DNA from: Cloacibacterium sp. TD35 | GTDB taxonomy: Bacteria; Bacteroidota; Bacteroidia; Flavobacteriales; Weeksellaceae | Length of the DNA: 64,000 nt | Direction of reading: 5' to 3' | Assembly (NCBI RefSeq): GCF_028864635.1 | Contig: NZ_CP104850.1 | Coordinates: 2,238,001 to 2,302,000 of the forward strand | Shown here: in pieces, positions 26,679 to 35,698 of the stretch | Position numbering within the stretch: position 1 is the stretch's first letter | Layout: each line of letters begins with the position of its first letter | Translations under genes and position numbers: made by a program | The notes under the pieces: model-generated | Told to the model about the DNA's origin: nothing | What the model saw: the letters and a program-made list of their open reading frames with translations, nothing else | The model's database searches: none

Positions 26679-26690
26679 CATTGGCCAATG
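26679..26690. promoter_or_regulatory. Palindrome just downstream of the predicted transcription start
   Basis: The perfect 12-bp palindrome CATTGGCCAATG lies about six bases after the predicted start site of the 249-residue gene, a position suited to an operator or leader structure. Confidence 0.35.
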
Positions 26691-26730
26691 GTTACCCAAA
26701 TCATTTATTAACACCCAAAAAACAAGTATT

Positions 26731-27480
26731 ATGGCAAGAGAAATGTCCATTTTAAAACTTCGAGGGAAACTCGATGGAATGAGTTTCTACAAGAACTCAG
26801 AAGGCCACTTTGTAAGAGCGAAAGGTGGCGTAGAACGCAACAGAATCATGAATGACCCTAACTATGAAAGAACGAGGGAAAACATGAGTGAATTTGGCAC
26901 TATTGCCAGTAGTGGTAAATTACTAAGAAACAGTATTTCTATACTGATGAATCGTGCAAAAGATACCAGAACCAGCAATAGAATTGTAAGTCTGATGTCT
27001 ACTATAAAAAATTTAGACAACCAATCTCTAAGAGGACAACGCAAAGTTGCTGAGGGGATAAAAAGCGTAGAAGGAAAAAGAGTTTTAGAAGGTTTTGATT
27101 TTAATAAAAACTCACCTCTTGGCATTTTATTTAAAGCTCCCTACACGCTAGACGTAGAGGCTGGCAGTGTAAATATAGCCCTTTTTAATCCTAAAGAGCA
27201 TTTATTACTCCCTGAGTATGCAACACATGTTTCCTTGAGCATCGCTTGTGCGAGTTTAGATTTTGAACTGCAACAATCTGAAGTAGCGTATAGTGAAGTG
27301 CATACCATAGCGATAGATGCAGATGCCGCCCCTCTGGAAATAGGATTAGAAAATCTTCCTACCCTAGAAGGAACTTTATTTTACCTATTATTGGTAGAAC
27401 TGATGCAGGAAATAAATGGGCAATTGTATCCTTTGAAAAATGGTACTTACAATGCGCTGAATCTTATTAAGGTAGTATAA
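26731..27480 (+). CDS. Conserved-looking hypothetical protein (249 aa)
   Basis: The N-terminal third is the most distinctive: ILKLRGKLDGMSFYKNSEGH, then FVRAKGGVERNRI, NYERTRENMSEFGTIASSGK. This resembles a hypothetical family I recall from other Flavobacteriia, with a basic surface followed by helices. The C-terminal part (about residues 125-249) is predicted beta-rich. No signal peptide, membrane segment or catalytic motif is visible. It has its own full-consensus promoter and a strong terminator, so it is likely expressed as a single gene. It lies in a repeat-rich island without other protein-coding genes on its strand. Function unknown. Confidence 0.8.
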   Translation: MAREMSILKLRGKLDGMSFYKNSEGHFVRAKGGVERNRIMNDPNYERTRENMSEFGTIASSGKLLRNSISILMNRAKDTRTSNRIVSLMSTIKNLDNQSLRGQRKVAEGIKSVEGKRVLEGFDFNKNSPLGILFKAPYTLDVEAGSVNIALFNPKEHLLLPEYATHVSLSIACASLDFELQQSEVAYSEVHTIAIDADAAPLEIGLENLPTLEGTLFYLLLVELMQEINGQLYPLKNGTYNALNLIKVV

Positions 27481-27523
27481 CCTATCTGTAAGATTTTTCA
27501 TAACGAATTAAATAAAATGAATT

Positions 27524-27549
27524 AAGCAGACCTATGGTCTGCTTTTTTT
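27524..27549 (+). terminator. Rho-independent terminator of the 249-residue gene
   Basis: GCAGACC (27526-27532) / GGTCTGC (27536-27542) with a TAT loop, followed by seven Ts. The palindrome core CAGACC-NNN-GGTCTG recurs at 27618-27632. Confidence 0.85.
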
Positions 27550-27651
27550 GTGAGATCACAACTTTATTTTCCCTGCGTTCTACAAGCTCAGGAACTGGGC
27601 TTCGTGAACTACGTTCGCAGACCTTTGGTCTGTGCTCAGGCAACGAGTTGG
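27550..27651. repeat. Repeat-like intergenic stretch with a CAGACCTTTGGTCTG palindrome
   Basis: GC-richer than its surroundings, with a CAGACC-TTT-GGTCTG hairpin at 27618-27632. A partial match (CCTTTGGTCTG) occurs at about 31042, so this looks like part of a dispersed repeat. No ORF. Confidence 0.45.
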
Positions 27652-28075
27652 AAATAAAAAATCTTTTTCCCCGACCCTAAAGGGAGAGATTTTTTATAAT
27701 GATCTAAATGATGAGGGGTTTCTTTTGCAAACCTAGAAAACCTTTTTCCCTGCCTATAAATAAAAAATCTTTTTCCCCGACCCTAAAGGGAGAGATTTTT
27801 TATTAAGATTTAAAGGATGAGGGGTTTCTTTTGCAAACCTAGAAAACCTTTTTCCCTGCCTATAAATAAAAAATCTTTTTCCCCGACCCTAAAGGGAGAG
27901 ATTTTTTATTAAGATTTAAAGGATGAGGGGTTTCTTTTGGAAACCTAAAAAACCTTTTTCCCTGCCTATAAATAAAAAATCTTTTTCCCCGACCCTAAAG
28001 GGAGAGATTTTTTATAATGATCTAAATGATGAGGGGTTTCTTTTGCGAACCTAGAAAACCTTTTTTTCCAATCCT
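27652..28075. repeat. Tandem repeat, four units of 106 bp
   Basis: Units start at 27652, 27758, 27864 and 27970. Each contains a hairpin formed by AAAAAATCT ... AGATTTTTT with inner arms CCCT-AA-AGGG, followed by GATGAGGGGTTTCTTTTG and CCTTTTTCCCTGCCTATA. The units are nearly identical; the end of the fourth diverges at about 28055. A degenerate hairpin follows to 28090. There are no unique spacers, so it is not a CRISPR array. No ORF. Confidence 0.95.
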
Positions 28076-28115
28076 AAAGAGAAAGATTTTTCTTGGTATT
28101 TTTGGGTGGAAATTA

Positions 28116-30905
28116 TTAACCATAAAAAAGCACGGGGTTCGTGCTTTTTAATTTTTTATGGGGTGTTTTTTTTGGCGTGAGCTCACGGATTACAAATCCG
28201 GGAGATCGGGAAAGTTTGGAACTTTCAACTTCGGCAAAGTTTAAAACTTTGCCGAAGTTTTCTTTGCCGAAGTTCTCTTTGCCGAAGTTTTCTTTGCTGA
28301 AGTTCTCATCATCTACGCATTTCATGCCGAGTTTTGCTTCTATCTCTGCCAGAATTTTAGGATTGAAATTAGGGATTCTTTCTCGCTCATCAAATGCAGT
28401 GGATTCTTGATAAAGGTAAAGCGGAAAATTATATGATTGAAATCCATAAAAATTTATATCTGTTAATGATTTATTTAAAAAAATTGTTTGAAAATTAACT
28501 GTATTAACTTGAGTTCTCATCAAACTTAAACCATAGTTATCTTTAAAATAATTAGCAAGAACGCTTGAGAAAGATCTCTTTAAAAGTTTTTCATCATAGT
28601 AAATAAATTTTTTCTCAAATGGTTTATATTCAATTATTCTTAATTTATCTTCATTAAAATTAGCACTTTTTATTCTATCTATTAAATTATAACTAGAAGA
28701 ATCTTTAATATTAAATTCATTTACAAATTTAGAATCAACATCTTGTTCCAATAAGAATTTCATTCTTTTTAAGAGTGTATCTTTATTATCATCAATAAAC
28801 AATTTATCTCTACCAGTCTGAATCCCAGATATAAATTTCAAAAATAATTCATCAATTTTAAATCCTTTATCATAGCTTTCGGCTCCTTCAAAATCTTTAT
28901 TTGCAAAAAATAAATTAGGTTCTAAATTTTTTAATAAATTCCAATCAATACTTTTTATTGAATTATTATTTAAAAAATCATATTTAAAACTTCTCTTTCC
29001 TTGTAAATCATATTGGTATAATTTACCCAAATCTCCTTTCTTTTTTTGATTGGTTTTTACAAATAGATTAATGGAAACGCCTTGCATAATGTCAAACACA
29101 TTTTGGTCTGCACTTCCATCTGGCGCAGTTTCTTTCTTTTTAGAATTTCCGTGTAAATCTAAAATGTAGATTTTATCAAAGCTTTCAAGCAAACTTCTAC
29201 GCATTTGGCGGTGTATAATTCCGTCAACAAAAGAATTATTAGAAATGTAGGCTAAAATCCCTTCTCCGTTTTTATCTACAAAATACTGTCCAAATCTTAT
29301 GAATTTTATGTAATCATCAGAAAGTGGTTGTATATTTCTTTCGTTAAGATTTTTCTTATAATCTTTCAATAAATTTTCAATCCATTCACTTTTATTAGAA
29401 GAACTTACAGAATACGGTGGATTTCCAATGACGCACATTACAGGGGTGTCTCGCTTAATTTGGTTTGCCAAAGTAGATTCATCAGAAAGCCAACTGGCAA
29501 AGAGTGTACCTGTATCTTTGTGGTGTTCTTCCAGAGAATTGGTGAGGAAAATATTAAAACGCTGGTCTTGGTTGGTTTCGTAACCTGTTTCAGAAAGCAA
29601 CATATCTAGTTTAAGATGTGCCATAGAATAACTCGCCATCAAGAGCTCAAAACCATTAATTCTTGGAATGAGGTCTTTTTCTACATATTGAGGCCAAATT
29701 CCCTCGTTAATATTTTTAAAATTTTCTTCGTAAATGTGTTTGATGGTTTCGGCTAAAAAGGTTCCGGTTCCTGTTGCAGGGTCTAGAACTTGCACTCTAT
29801 GGAATTCTTTATCTACTTTTTTGCCGTGAAAATCTACTTTGCTTTTGATTTTAGAAGTATCTGCCAAACCTTGAGATAATCCAAATTCAGATTTCAGCAA
29901 ATCATCTACTGCACGTACAATAAATTGTACCACAGGTTGCGGCGTGTACCAAACGCCACGAGATTTACGGAGTTTTGGGTTGTATTTTCCCAAGAACGTT
30001 TCGTAGAAATAAATAACGGGGTCTTCTTGTCTGGTAGATTTCCCAAAGTTTTTCATAATGTCCTTCACATCAGAAGCGAGGAAAATCTGCACCAATTCTT
30101 CTACAATCCATTTGAGACGTATATCTAAATCAAAACCTGCAATATGTTGGAATAATTTTCTGAGGAAAGGATTAGATTTCGGGATAAGATTGGCAGCTTC
30201 TATTCTATCAAACGTAGGCAAAGTAGGGTCGTGATAGCGTGCCACGAAAAGTCCGTAAGCAATGGTTTGAGAATAGAGGTCTGAAAACAACTGATTGTCT
30301 ATATCATGAATCAGCATATCTTTAAACGCTGTTCTCTGCTGTACCAATTCTGTATTTTTTTCCGCCAAATCGTCTTCGTCTAAAGCATTGTGAATCACAT
30401 CTGCCATTAACAAAGCTTTGTTTGCCATCATTTCTGCTAGTTTTTCAGAATTTTTGATGGTTTGCGAAACTTCTTGCCCAAAATCTTTGATGAGATGAAT
30501 GAAAGATTCAAAGTTTTTCTCATGCGGAACGATTTCGTTCATCAAGATTTCGCCAAGAGCGATTTTGGTTTTCAGTTCGCCATTTTTATAAAATTCAAAA
30601 TGTAGATAATCTGTAATAATCAGATTTTCGAGTGCGTTTCTATAACGGTCGAACTGTGGTTTATTTTTCTTATGGTCTATTCCCAATTTTAAGTCTTTGG
30701 CTTCTATGTAACCAATGGGCACCTCTTTTTTGGAAACAATATAATCTGGAGCGCCACATTTTTGGCGTGTTGGCTCATTAATTACGGCAAATTCTTTGCC
30801 TAGAATCTCCTGAAGCAGAATTTGTAAATCTCCACGATAAGAATGTTCGGTTGCATTTCCTGCAAAATATAATTGAGAAAGTTTAGAAAGGTATTGATTA
30901 ATCAT
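28116..30905 (-). CDS. Single-chain restriction-modification enzyme (type IIG/ISP-like), apparently C-terminally altered
   Basis: A 929-residue fused nuclease and N6-adenine methyltransferase. The ATG at 30905 gives MINQYLSKLSQLYF; further upstream the frame crosses a terminator hairpin. The N-terminal PD-(D/E)XK nuclease has GAPDYIVSKKEVPIGYIEAK. A helical linker leads to motif I VLDPATGTGTFLAET and motif IV VIGNPPYSVSSS, then a target-recognition region. Relatives as I recall continue after the KILAEIEAKLGMKC block with another 100 or more residues (a DYIYAVLHSPTYRE-like segment). Here that is missing and replaced by ENFGK repeats, dispersed-repeat sequence and a terminator hairpin. Activity is therefore uncertain. 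No separate specificity or helicase gene is adjacent. Confidence 0.82.
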   Translation of the reverse strand: MINQYLSKLSQLYFAGNATEHSYRGDLQILLQEILGKEFAVINEPTRQKCGAPDYIVSKKEVPIGYIEAKDLKLGIDHKKNKPQFDRYRNALENLIITDYLHFEFYKNGELKTKIALGEILMNEIVPHEKNFESFIHLIKDFGQEVSQTIKNSEKLAEMMANKALLMADVIHNALDEDDLAEKNTELVQQRTAFKDMLIHDIDNQLFSDLYSQTIAYGLFVARYHDPTLPTFDRIEAANLIPKSNPFLRKLFQHIAGFDLDIRLKWIVEELVQIFLASDVKDIMKNFGKSTRQEDPVIYFYETFLGKYNPKLRKSRGVWYTPQPVVQFIVRAVDDLLKSEFGLSQGLADTSKIKSKVDFHGKKVDKEFHRVQVLDPATGTGTFLAETIKHIYEENFKNINEGIWPQYVEKDLIPRINGFELLMASYSMAHLKLDMLLSETGYETNQDQRFNIFLTNSLEEHHKDTGTLFASWLSDESTLANQIKRDTPVMCVIGNPPYSVSSSNKSEWIENLLKDYKKNLNERNIQPLSDDYIKFIRFGQYFVDKNGEGILAYISNNSFVDGIIHRQMRRSLLESFDKIYILDLHGNSKKKETAPDGSADQNVFDIMQGVSINLFVKTNQKKKGDLGKLYQYDLQGKRSFKYDFLNNNSIKSIDWNLLKNLEPNLFFANKDFEGAESYDKGFKIDELFLKFISGIQTGRDKLFIDDNKDTLLKRMKFLLEQDVDSKFVNEFNIKDSSSYNLIDRIKSANFNEDKLRIIEYKPFEKKFIYYDEKLLKRSFSSVLANYFKDNYGLSLMRTQVNTVNFQTIFLNKSLTDINFYGFQSYNFPLYLYQESTAFDERERIPNFNPKILAEIEAKLGMKCVDDENFSKENFGKENFGKENFGKVLNFAEVESSKLSRSPGFVIRELTPKKTPHKKLKSTNPVLFYG
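28125..28149 (-). terminator. Hairpin terminator lying inside the 3' end of the restriction-modification ORF
   Basis: AAAAAGCACG (28125-28134) / CGTGCTTTTT (28140-28149) with a five-base loop; Ts follow on both strands. It encodes the last residues of the ORF, just before the stop at 28116-28118. Confidence 0.7.
28186..28307. repeat. Cluster of palindromes and 15-bp repeats within the restriction-modification ORF tail
   Basis: Three palindromes in series: CGGATT-ACA-AATCCG (28186-28200), GAAAGTT-TGG-AACTTTC (28210-28226), and one with 16-bp arms and a one-base centre (28227-28259). Then four 15-bp units TTTGCYGAAGTTYTC (28248-28307) encode ENFGK/ENFSK. The first palindrome belongs to the GGATTANAAATCC set also found at 25203, 31023 and 32343. 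Confidence 0.85.
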
Positions 30906-30964
30906 AGTTATTATTGAAGTGCATAAAATTAATGAAAAGTTTTGGAAAAATGTTATTGGAACAA

Positions 30965-30993
30965 GAAAAAGCACAGCGTAGAATGCTGTGCTT
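30965..30993 (-). terminator. Rho-independent terminator of the T9SS cargo gene
   Basis: AAGCACAGC (30969-30977) / GCTGTGCTT (30985-30993), followed by a T run on the minus strand. Its position argues that the restriction-modification gene starts at 30905, not in the longer open frame. Confidence 0.75.
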
Positions 30994-31022
30994 GTATTAT
31001 TTTTTTTATGATGTAAACTCAT

Positions 31023-31035
31023 GGATTATAAATCC
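31023..31035. repeat. GGATTATAAATCC dispersed palindrome
   Basis: A perfect short palindrome in intergenic DNA. Identical or one-base-different copies occur at 25203-25215, 28187-28199 and 32343-32355, all within this repeat-rich island. Confidence 0.6.
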
Positions 31036-31103
31036 TTGAGGCCTTTGGTCTGAAACTTTAGATAAAAAAACACTCTAAAAGAGTAATTCTTATTAAAGAA
31101 AAT

Positions 31104-31886
31104 TTACTTTTTAATAAATTTAAGTTTGGTTTGGTTTTCTAGGACAACATAATAAATACCAATAGGCAAACTATCAATATTAATGCTGTTAGAATTATCT
31201 ATTTTACCACTTGTAACTATTTGTCCGTTTGCATTGATAATGCTATAATTGGTTTCCTTTTTTAAACCCTTTACAAAAATTGTTTTGCTACTTGGATTAG
31301 GGAATAATGAGATTGTATTCATATTATTTTCAGGAACAGATAAACTAGTACAATTGAAATTAAGTCCTAAAGGGACATCAAAATCAGCAAAATCAACAAA
31401 ATATTGTCCGAAATTAGGAAGCAGTAAAGTTTGCCCTTCGTTTAAAGACGAAACAAATCTTTTAGACCCATCATTTAAATCTTTTTTTGGATAGGCAGTT
31501 GCATTTGCTAACAACTCTAAAACCACCCAATAATTACCTGGTTGTATTGAAACATTTGAAGTAAGAGGGGTATATTTAATGATTGATCCATCTGCACTGG
31601 TAAGACTTTTCATTTCTGTTTTCACAATAAGATCTCCCATTTTCCCATTATTATCCTTAAATAATGCCATTTGGCTTTGGTCTGATTGTGCAACATTTAG
31701 TGCCTCTAAACTAGCAAGTGTTCCCTGATTAGCTACTGTTACTTTTAGTCCAAAAGTATAGTAACCAAGATCAATTGTACTATTATATTGCTTGGCAGGA
31801 TCAATATTTAGGTTACTACAATTTTGCGAAAATAAATTACTTACATTAAAAAGAAATAAAGTAATAAAAAAGATAGTTTTTTTCAT
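31104..31886 (-). CDS. Secreted protein with type IX secretion (type A) sorting domain
   Basis: A 260-residue cargo protein. It has a signal peptide (residues 1-20, MKKTIFFITLFLFNVSNLFS) and a central beta-rich region without recognised enzymatic motifs (residues 25-180). A C-terminal Por secretion domain starts near residue 193 (ISLFPNPSSKTIFVKGL), continues with YSIINANGQIVTSGKID and GIYYVVLEN, and ends in a basic tail KLKFIKK. The Por domain directs export through the T9SS across the outer membrane. It is transcribed alone, with its own terminator downstream. The biological role is unknown. Confidence 0.85.
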   Translation of the reverse strand: MKKTIFFITLFLFNVSNLFSQNCSNLNIDPAKQYNSTIDLGYYTFGLKVTVANQGTLASLEALNVAQSDQSQMALFKDNNGKMGDLIVKTEMKSLTSADGSIIKYTPLTSNVSIQPGNYWVVLELLANATAYPKKDLNDGSKRFVSSLNEGQTLLLPNFGQYFVDFADFDVPLGLNFNCTSLSVPENNMNTISLFPNPSSKTIFVKGLKKETNYSIINANGQIVTSGKIDNSNSINIDSLPIGIYYVVLENQTKLKFIKK

Positions 31887-32119
31887 ATAATTTTTTTTAG
31901 GTTGTAAAAATACTTTATTTTAGCAGAATTTACAAATAATATTATATACAGCCAGAAATTTAATAAAAATTACAGCTTTTAGGTGTGTACTTATAAATTT
32001 CTAGAATTAAGATTTGACCGCTGTGCATAGTTTGTTACTTTGACCAATGATAAATGATAAAATAAAGTTGGAAATAGAGAATTGATGATGATGGCTAAAA
32101 GTTGTAATTTTTTCGAGAA

Positions 32120-32355
32120 GAGAGGAATGACAGGGTTTTATGATGTGGCTTATTTTTATCATTAAGTTCACTAAGTATTGGTGAAATAATTGCGTTTTTA
32201 AGTTCTCAAAGGAACATCATAGATGTTCTATGATGTTCACAGGTTTTTCTATTTACACTTTTAGAAAATCTTTTTTTTCATAAAGAGATTCTTTACTTTG
32301 CTGCGCTTCATTCAGAACGACAGGGTTATGTTTTCAACATTCGGATTATAAATCC
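32120..32355. repeat. Dispersed copy of the composite repeat
   Basis: This matches the array at 24755-25215 nearly base for base over long blocks: TATTTTTATCA, AAGTATTGGTGAAATAAT, TTTTTAAGTTCTC, GGAACATCATAGATGTTC, and CACAGGTTTTTCTATTTACA. It has the same right end (GACAGGGTTATGTTTT followed by GGATTATAAATCC). The shared borders suggest a defined element. Confidence 0.85.
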
Positions 32356-32428
32356 TAGACATTAGGTAAGACACTTGCTAGATACTTACAGGATAAAGAC
32401 AGGACACTTGCTCTTTTCCTTAACCTAG

Positions 32429-34480
<2,052 letters not shown>

Positions 34481-34493
34481 TAATAGTAAATTT

Positions 34494-34982
34494 ATGAAAT
34501 CAAAATTCACCTTTAAATCATATTTTGTTTTGATTATGTCAATCATCCTTGCTTGTTTAATAATTTTTATTATTCCAGCATTTTTCGATAAGCCATATTA
34601 TGATGATAAAATTTTTCCAAAACTTTTCCTCCCTTCAATCCTCACATTCACACTTATATATTTAGTAATTGGTGAGATTAGAACAAAATGTATTATCGTT
34701 GAAATAAACATAAATAAAATTAAAGTCAAGCGTTTTTTGGGAATTATAAATAATGAATATAATCCTTCTGAAATTACTGGATGGAAATATTCTCATCTGT
34801 CCTCAAGAGGTGGAACATATGAATATCTATACTTGTACTCTAACAATAGAAAGGTAATAAAAATTTCAGAATTTTATCACAAAAATTATTTAGACTTAAA
34901 AAATAAAATTGAAAAAGACTTTAAATTTTTAGGATACGAAGAATTTTCTTTAAAAGATGAGTTTATTGAAATTTTTAAGTAA
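34494..34982 (+). CDS. Hypothetical membrane protein
   Basis: A 162-residue protein with two N-terminal membrane helices (about residues 9-28 and 46-63) and a soluble C-terminal part of mixed beta and helix. The C-terminal part (RTKCIIVEININKIKVKRFL, then ITGWKYSHLSSRGGTYEYLY) resembles PH-like domains of small bacterial membrane proteins; this is structural impression only. The frame could begin 24 bases earlier, overlapping ligA, but the ATG at 34494 avoids this. It may be co-transcribed with ligA and is followed by a strong terminator. Confidence 0.65.
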   Translation: MKSKFTFKSYFVLIMSIILACLIIFIIPAFFDKPYYDDKIFPKLFLPSILTFTLIYLVIGEIRTKCIIVEININKIKVKRFLGIINNEYNPSEITGWKYSHLSSRGGTYEYLYLYSNNRKVIKISEFYHKNYLDLKNKIEKDFKFLGYEEFSLKDEFIEIFK

Positions 34983-35004
34983 ATATAAATTTATCATTTA
35001 ATAA

Positions 35005-35037
35005 AAAAGCTCAAGAAAATTCTTGAGCTTTTGCATT
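35005..35037. terminator. Bidirectional Rho-independent terminator
   Basis: AAAAGCTCAAGAA (35005-35017) / TTCTTGAGCTTTT (35020-35032), with T-rich sequence on both sides, between convergent genes. Confidence 0.85.
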
Positions 35038-35038
35038 T

Positions 35039-35467
35039 TTAAAGAGATACTTTTACAGCTAATTCGTAGAAATGAGAATTGGCTAACCTTTTCAATTTTT
35101 CTTTTAAACATGGAGAGTTATGATAATCTCCACTAAAAATAATCACGTTTTGAGCATTGAGTGTATTCTGATTTTCGCACTCATAATTTTGTTCATGTTC
35201 GGCTGGTGTATATTTTTCAAAAAACTCATCATTAGAATAAAAAACCGTGTAATCCTTTGAAAGTTCTACATTGAACGGCATTTTCTTTTCTACTAATTTG
35301 GCTTTATCTGAAAATTCTGGCTCTATTTTTCCGTCATGATATACAATCTCTGTGAGTTCGCCATTGTTTTTTTGAGCAAATTCTTCTGCTTGTTTGTAGT
35401 TTCCAAAACCCGTGTAGATTTTGAAATTACCCACCATAAATTCTAATATTTTTTTCCCGTAATGCAT
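35039..35467 (-). CDS. Hypothetical protein, paralogue of the gene at 37340-37816
   Basis: A 142-residue soluble acidic protein without signal peptide. It shares a colinear pattern with the second small gene on the other side of the SulP gene: FKIYTGFGNYKQAEEFAQKN / GELTEIVYHDG / SDKAKLVEKKMPFNVEL / YTVFYSN and a final FYELAVK. In the paralogue these read YTV.TNFATFEDALDYANKH / GELVEVGFTDG / NDSAKLLESRKPFKVEL / YRVLYSD and VYELAVK. Both are on the minus strand. I recognise no named family. A partnership with the transporter is possible but unproven. Met11 is an alternative start. Confidence 0.7.
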   Translation of the reverse strand: MHYGKKILEFMVGNFKIYTGFGNYKQAEEFAQKNNGELTEIVYHDGKIEPEFSDKAKLVEKKMPFNVELSKDYTVFYSNDEFFEKYTPAEHEQNYECENQNTLNAQNVIIFSGDYHNSPCLKEKLKRLANSHFYELAVKVSL

Positions 35468-35673
35468 TTAATTTTTATTTTTTTTCGTTATGCTCTATAC
35501 TTTTTATTTTTTCTATTTTTAAAGTGTTTTCGGCTTTTTCTCAATATACCACTCAACGTCATTTTACGATACAAAACTAGATGAAACAAGTGCTTTACCC
35601 CTTACAATATTTTCTTGATTTGATACAGAATTAACATTTTATAACATTCATGAACCAACGTTTTAAATTTTCT

Positions 35674-35681
35674 TAAATTTG
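35674..35681 (+). promoter_or_regulatory. Candidate -7 promoter element of the SulP gene
   Basis: TAAATTTG (TAnnTTTG), 17 bases before the ATG at 35699. No clear -33 element. Confidence 0.4.
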
Positions 35682-35698
35682 TAGTAAAATTTAGAACA

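Larger units (their letters stand above)
25510..26730. other. 1.2-kb gene-free region with palindromes and short repeats
   Basis: No credible ORF on either strand. It holds a palindrome TATGTCT-GT-AGACATA (25688-25703), a bipartite hairpin (25813-25842), a direct repeat CCTCATGRATAAAGGGTTTTAT at 25981 and 26134, an 11-bp minisatellite (26400-26454) and the promoter of the 249-residue gene. Base composition is AT-rich like its neighbours. It might contain a non-coding RNA or an old integration scar; neither is shown. Confidence 0.6.

Noticed and set aside
25309-27480. Prophage or integrative element
   Set aside because: No integrase, structural, mobilisation or replication gene, and no tRNA at the border.
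27652-28075. CRISPR array from regularly spaced repeats
   Set aside because: The repeated unit occupies the entire 106-bp period with no unique spacers, and no cas genes are present.
30906-31022. 39-residue N-terminal extension of the restriction-modification protein
   Set aside because: The extension crosses the terminator hairpin of the T9SS gene, and the family start MINQYLSKLSQLYF fits the Met at 30905.
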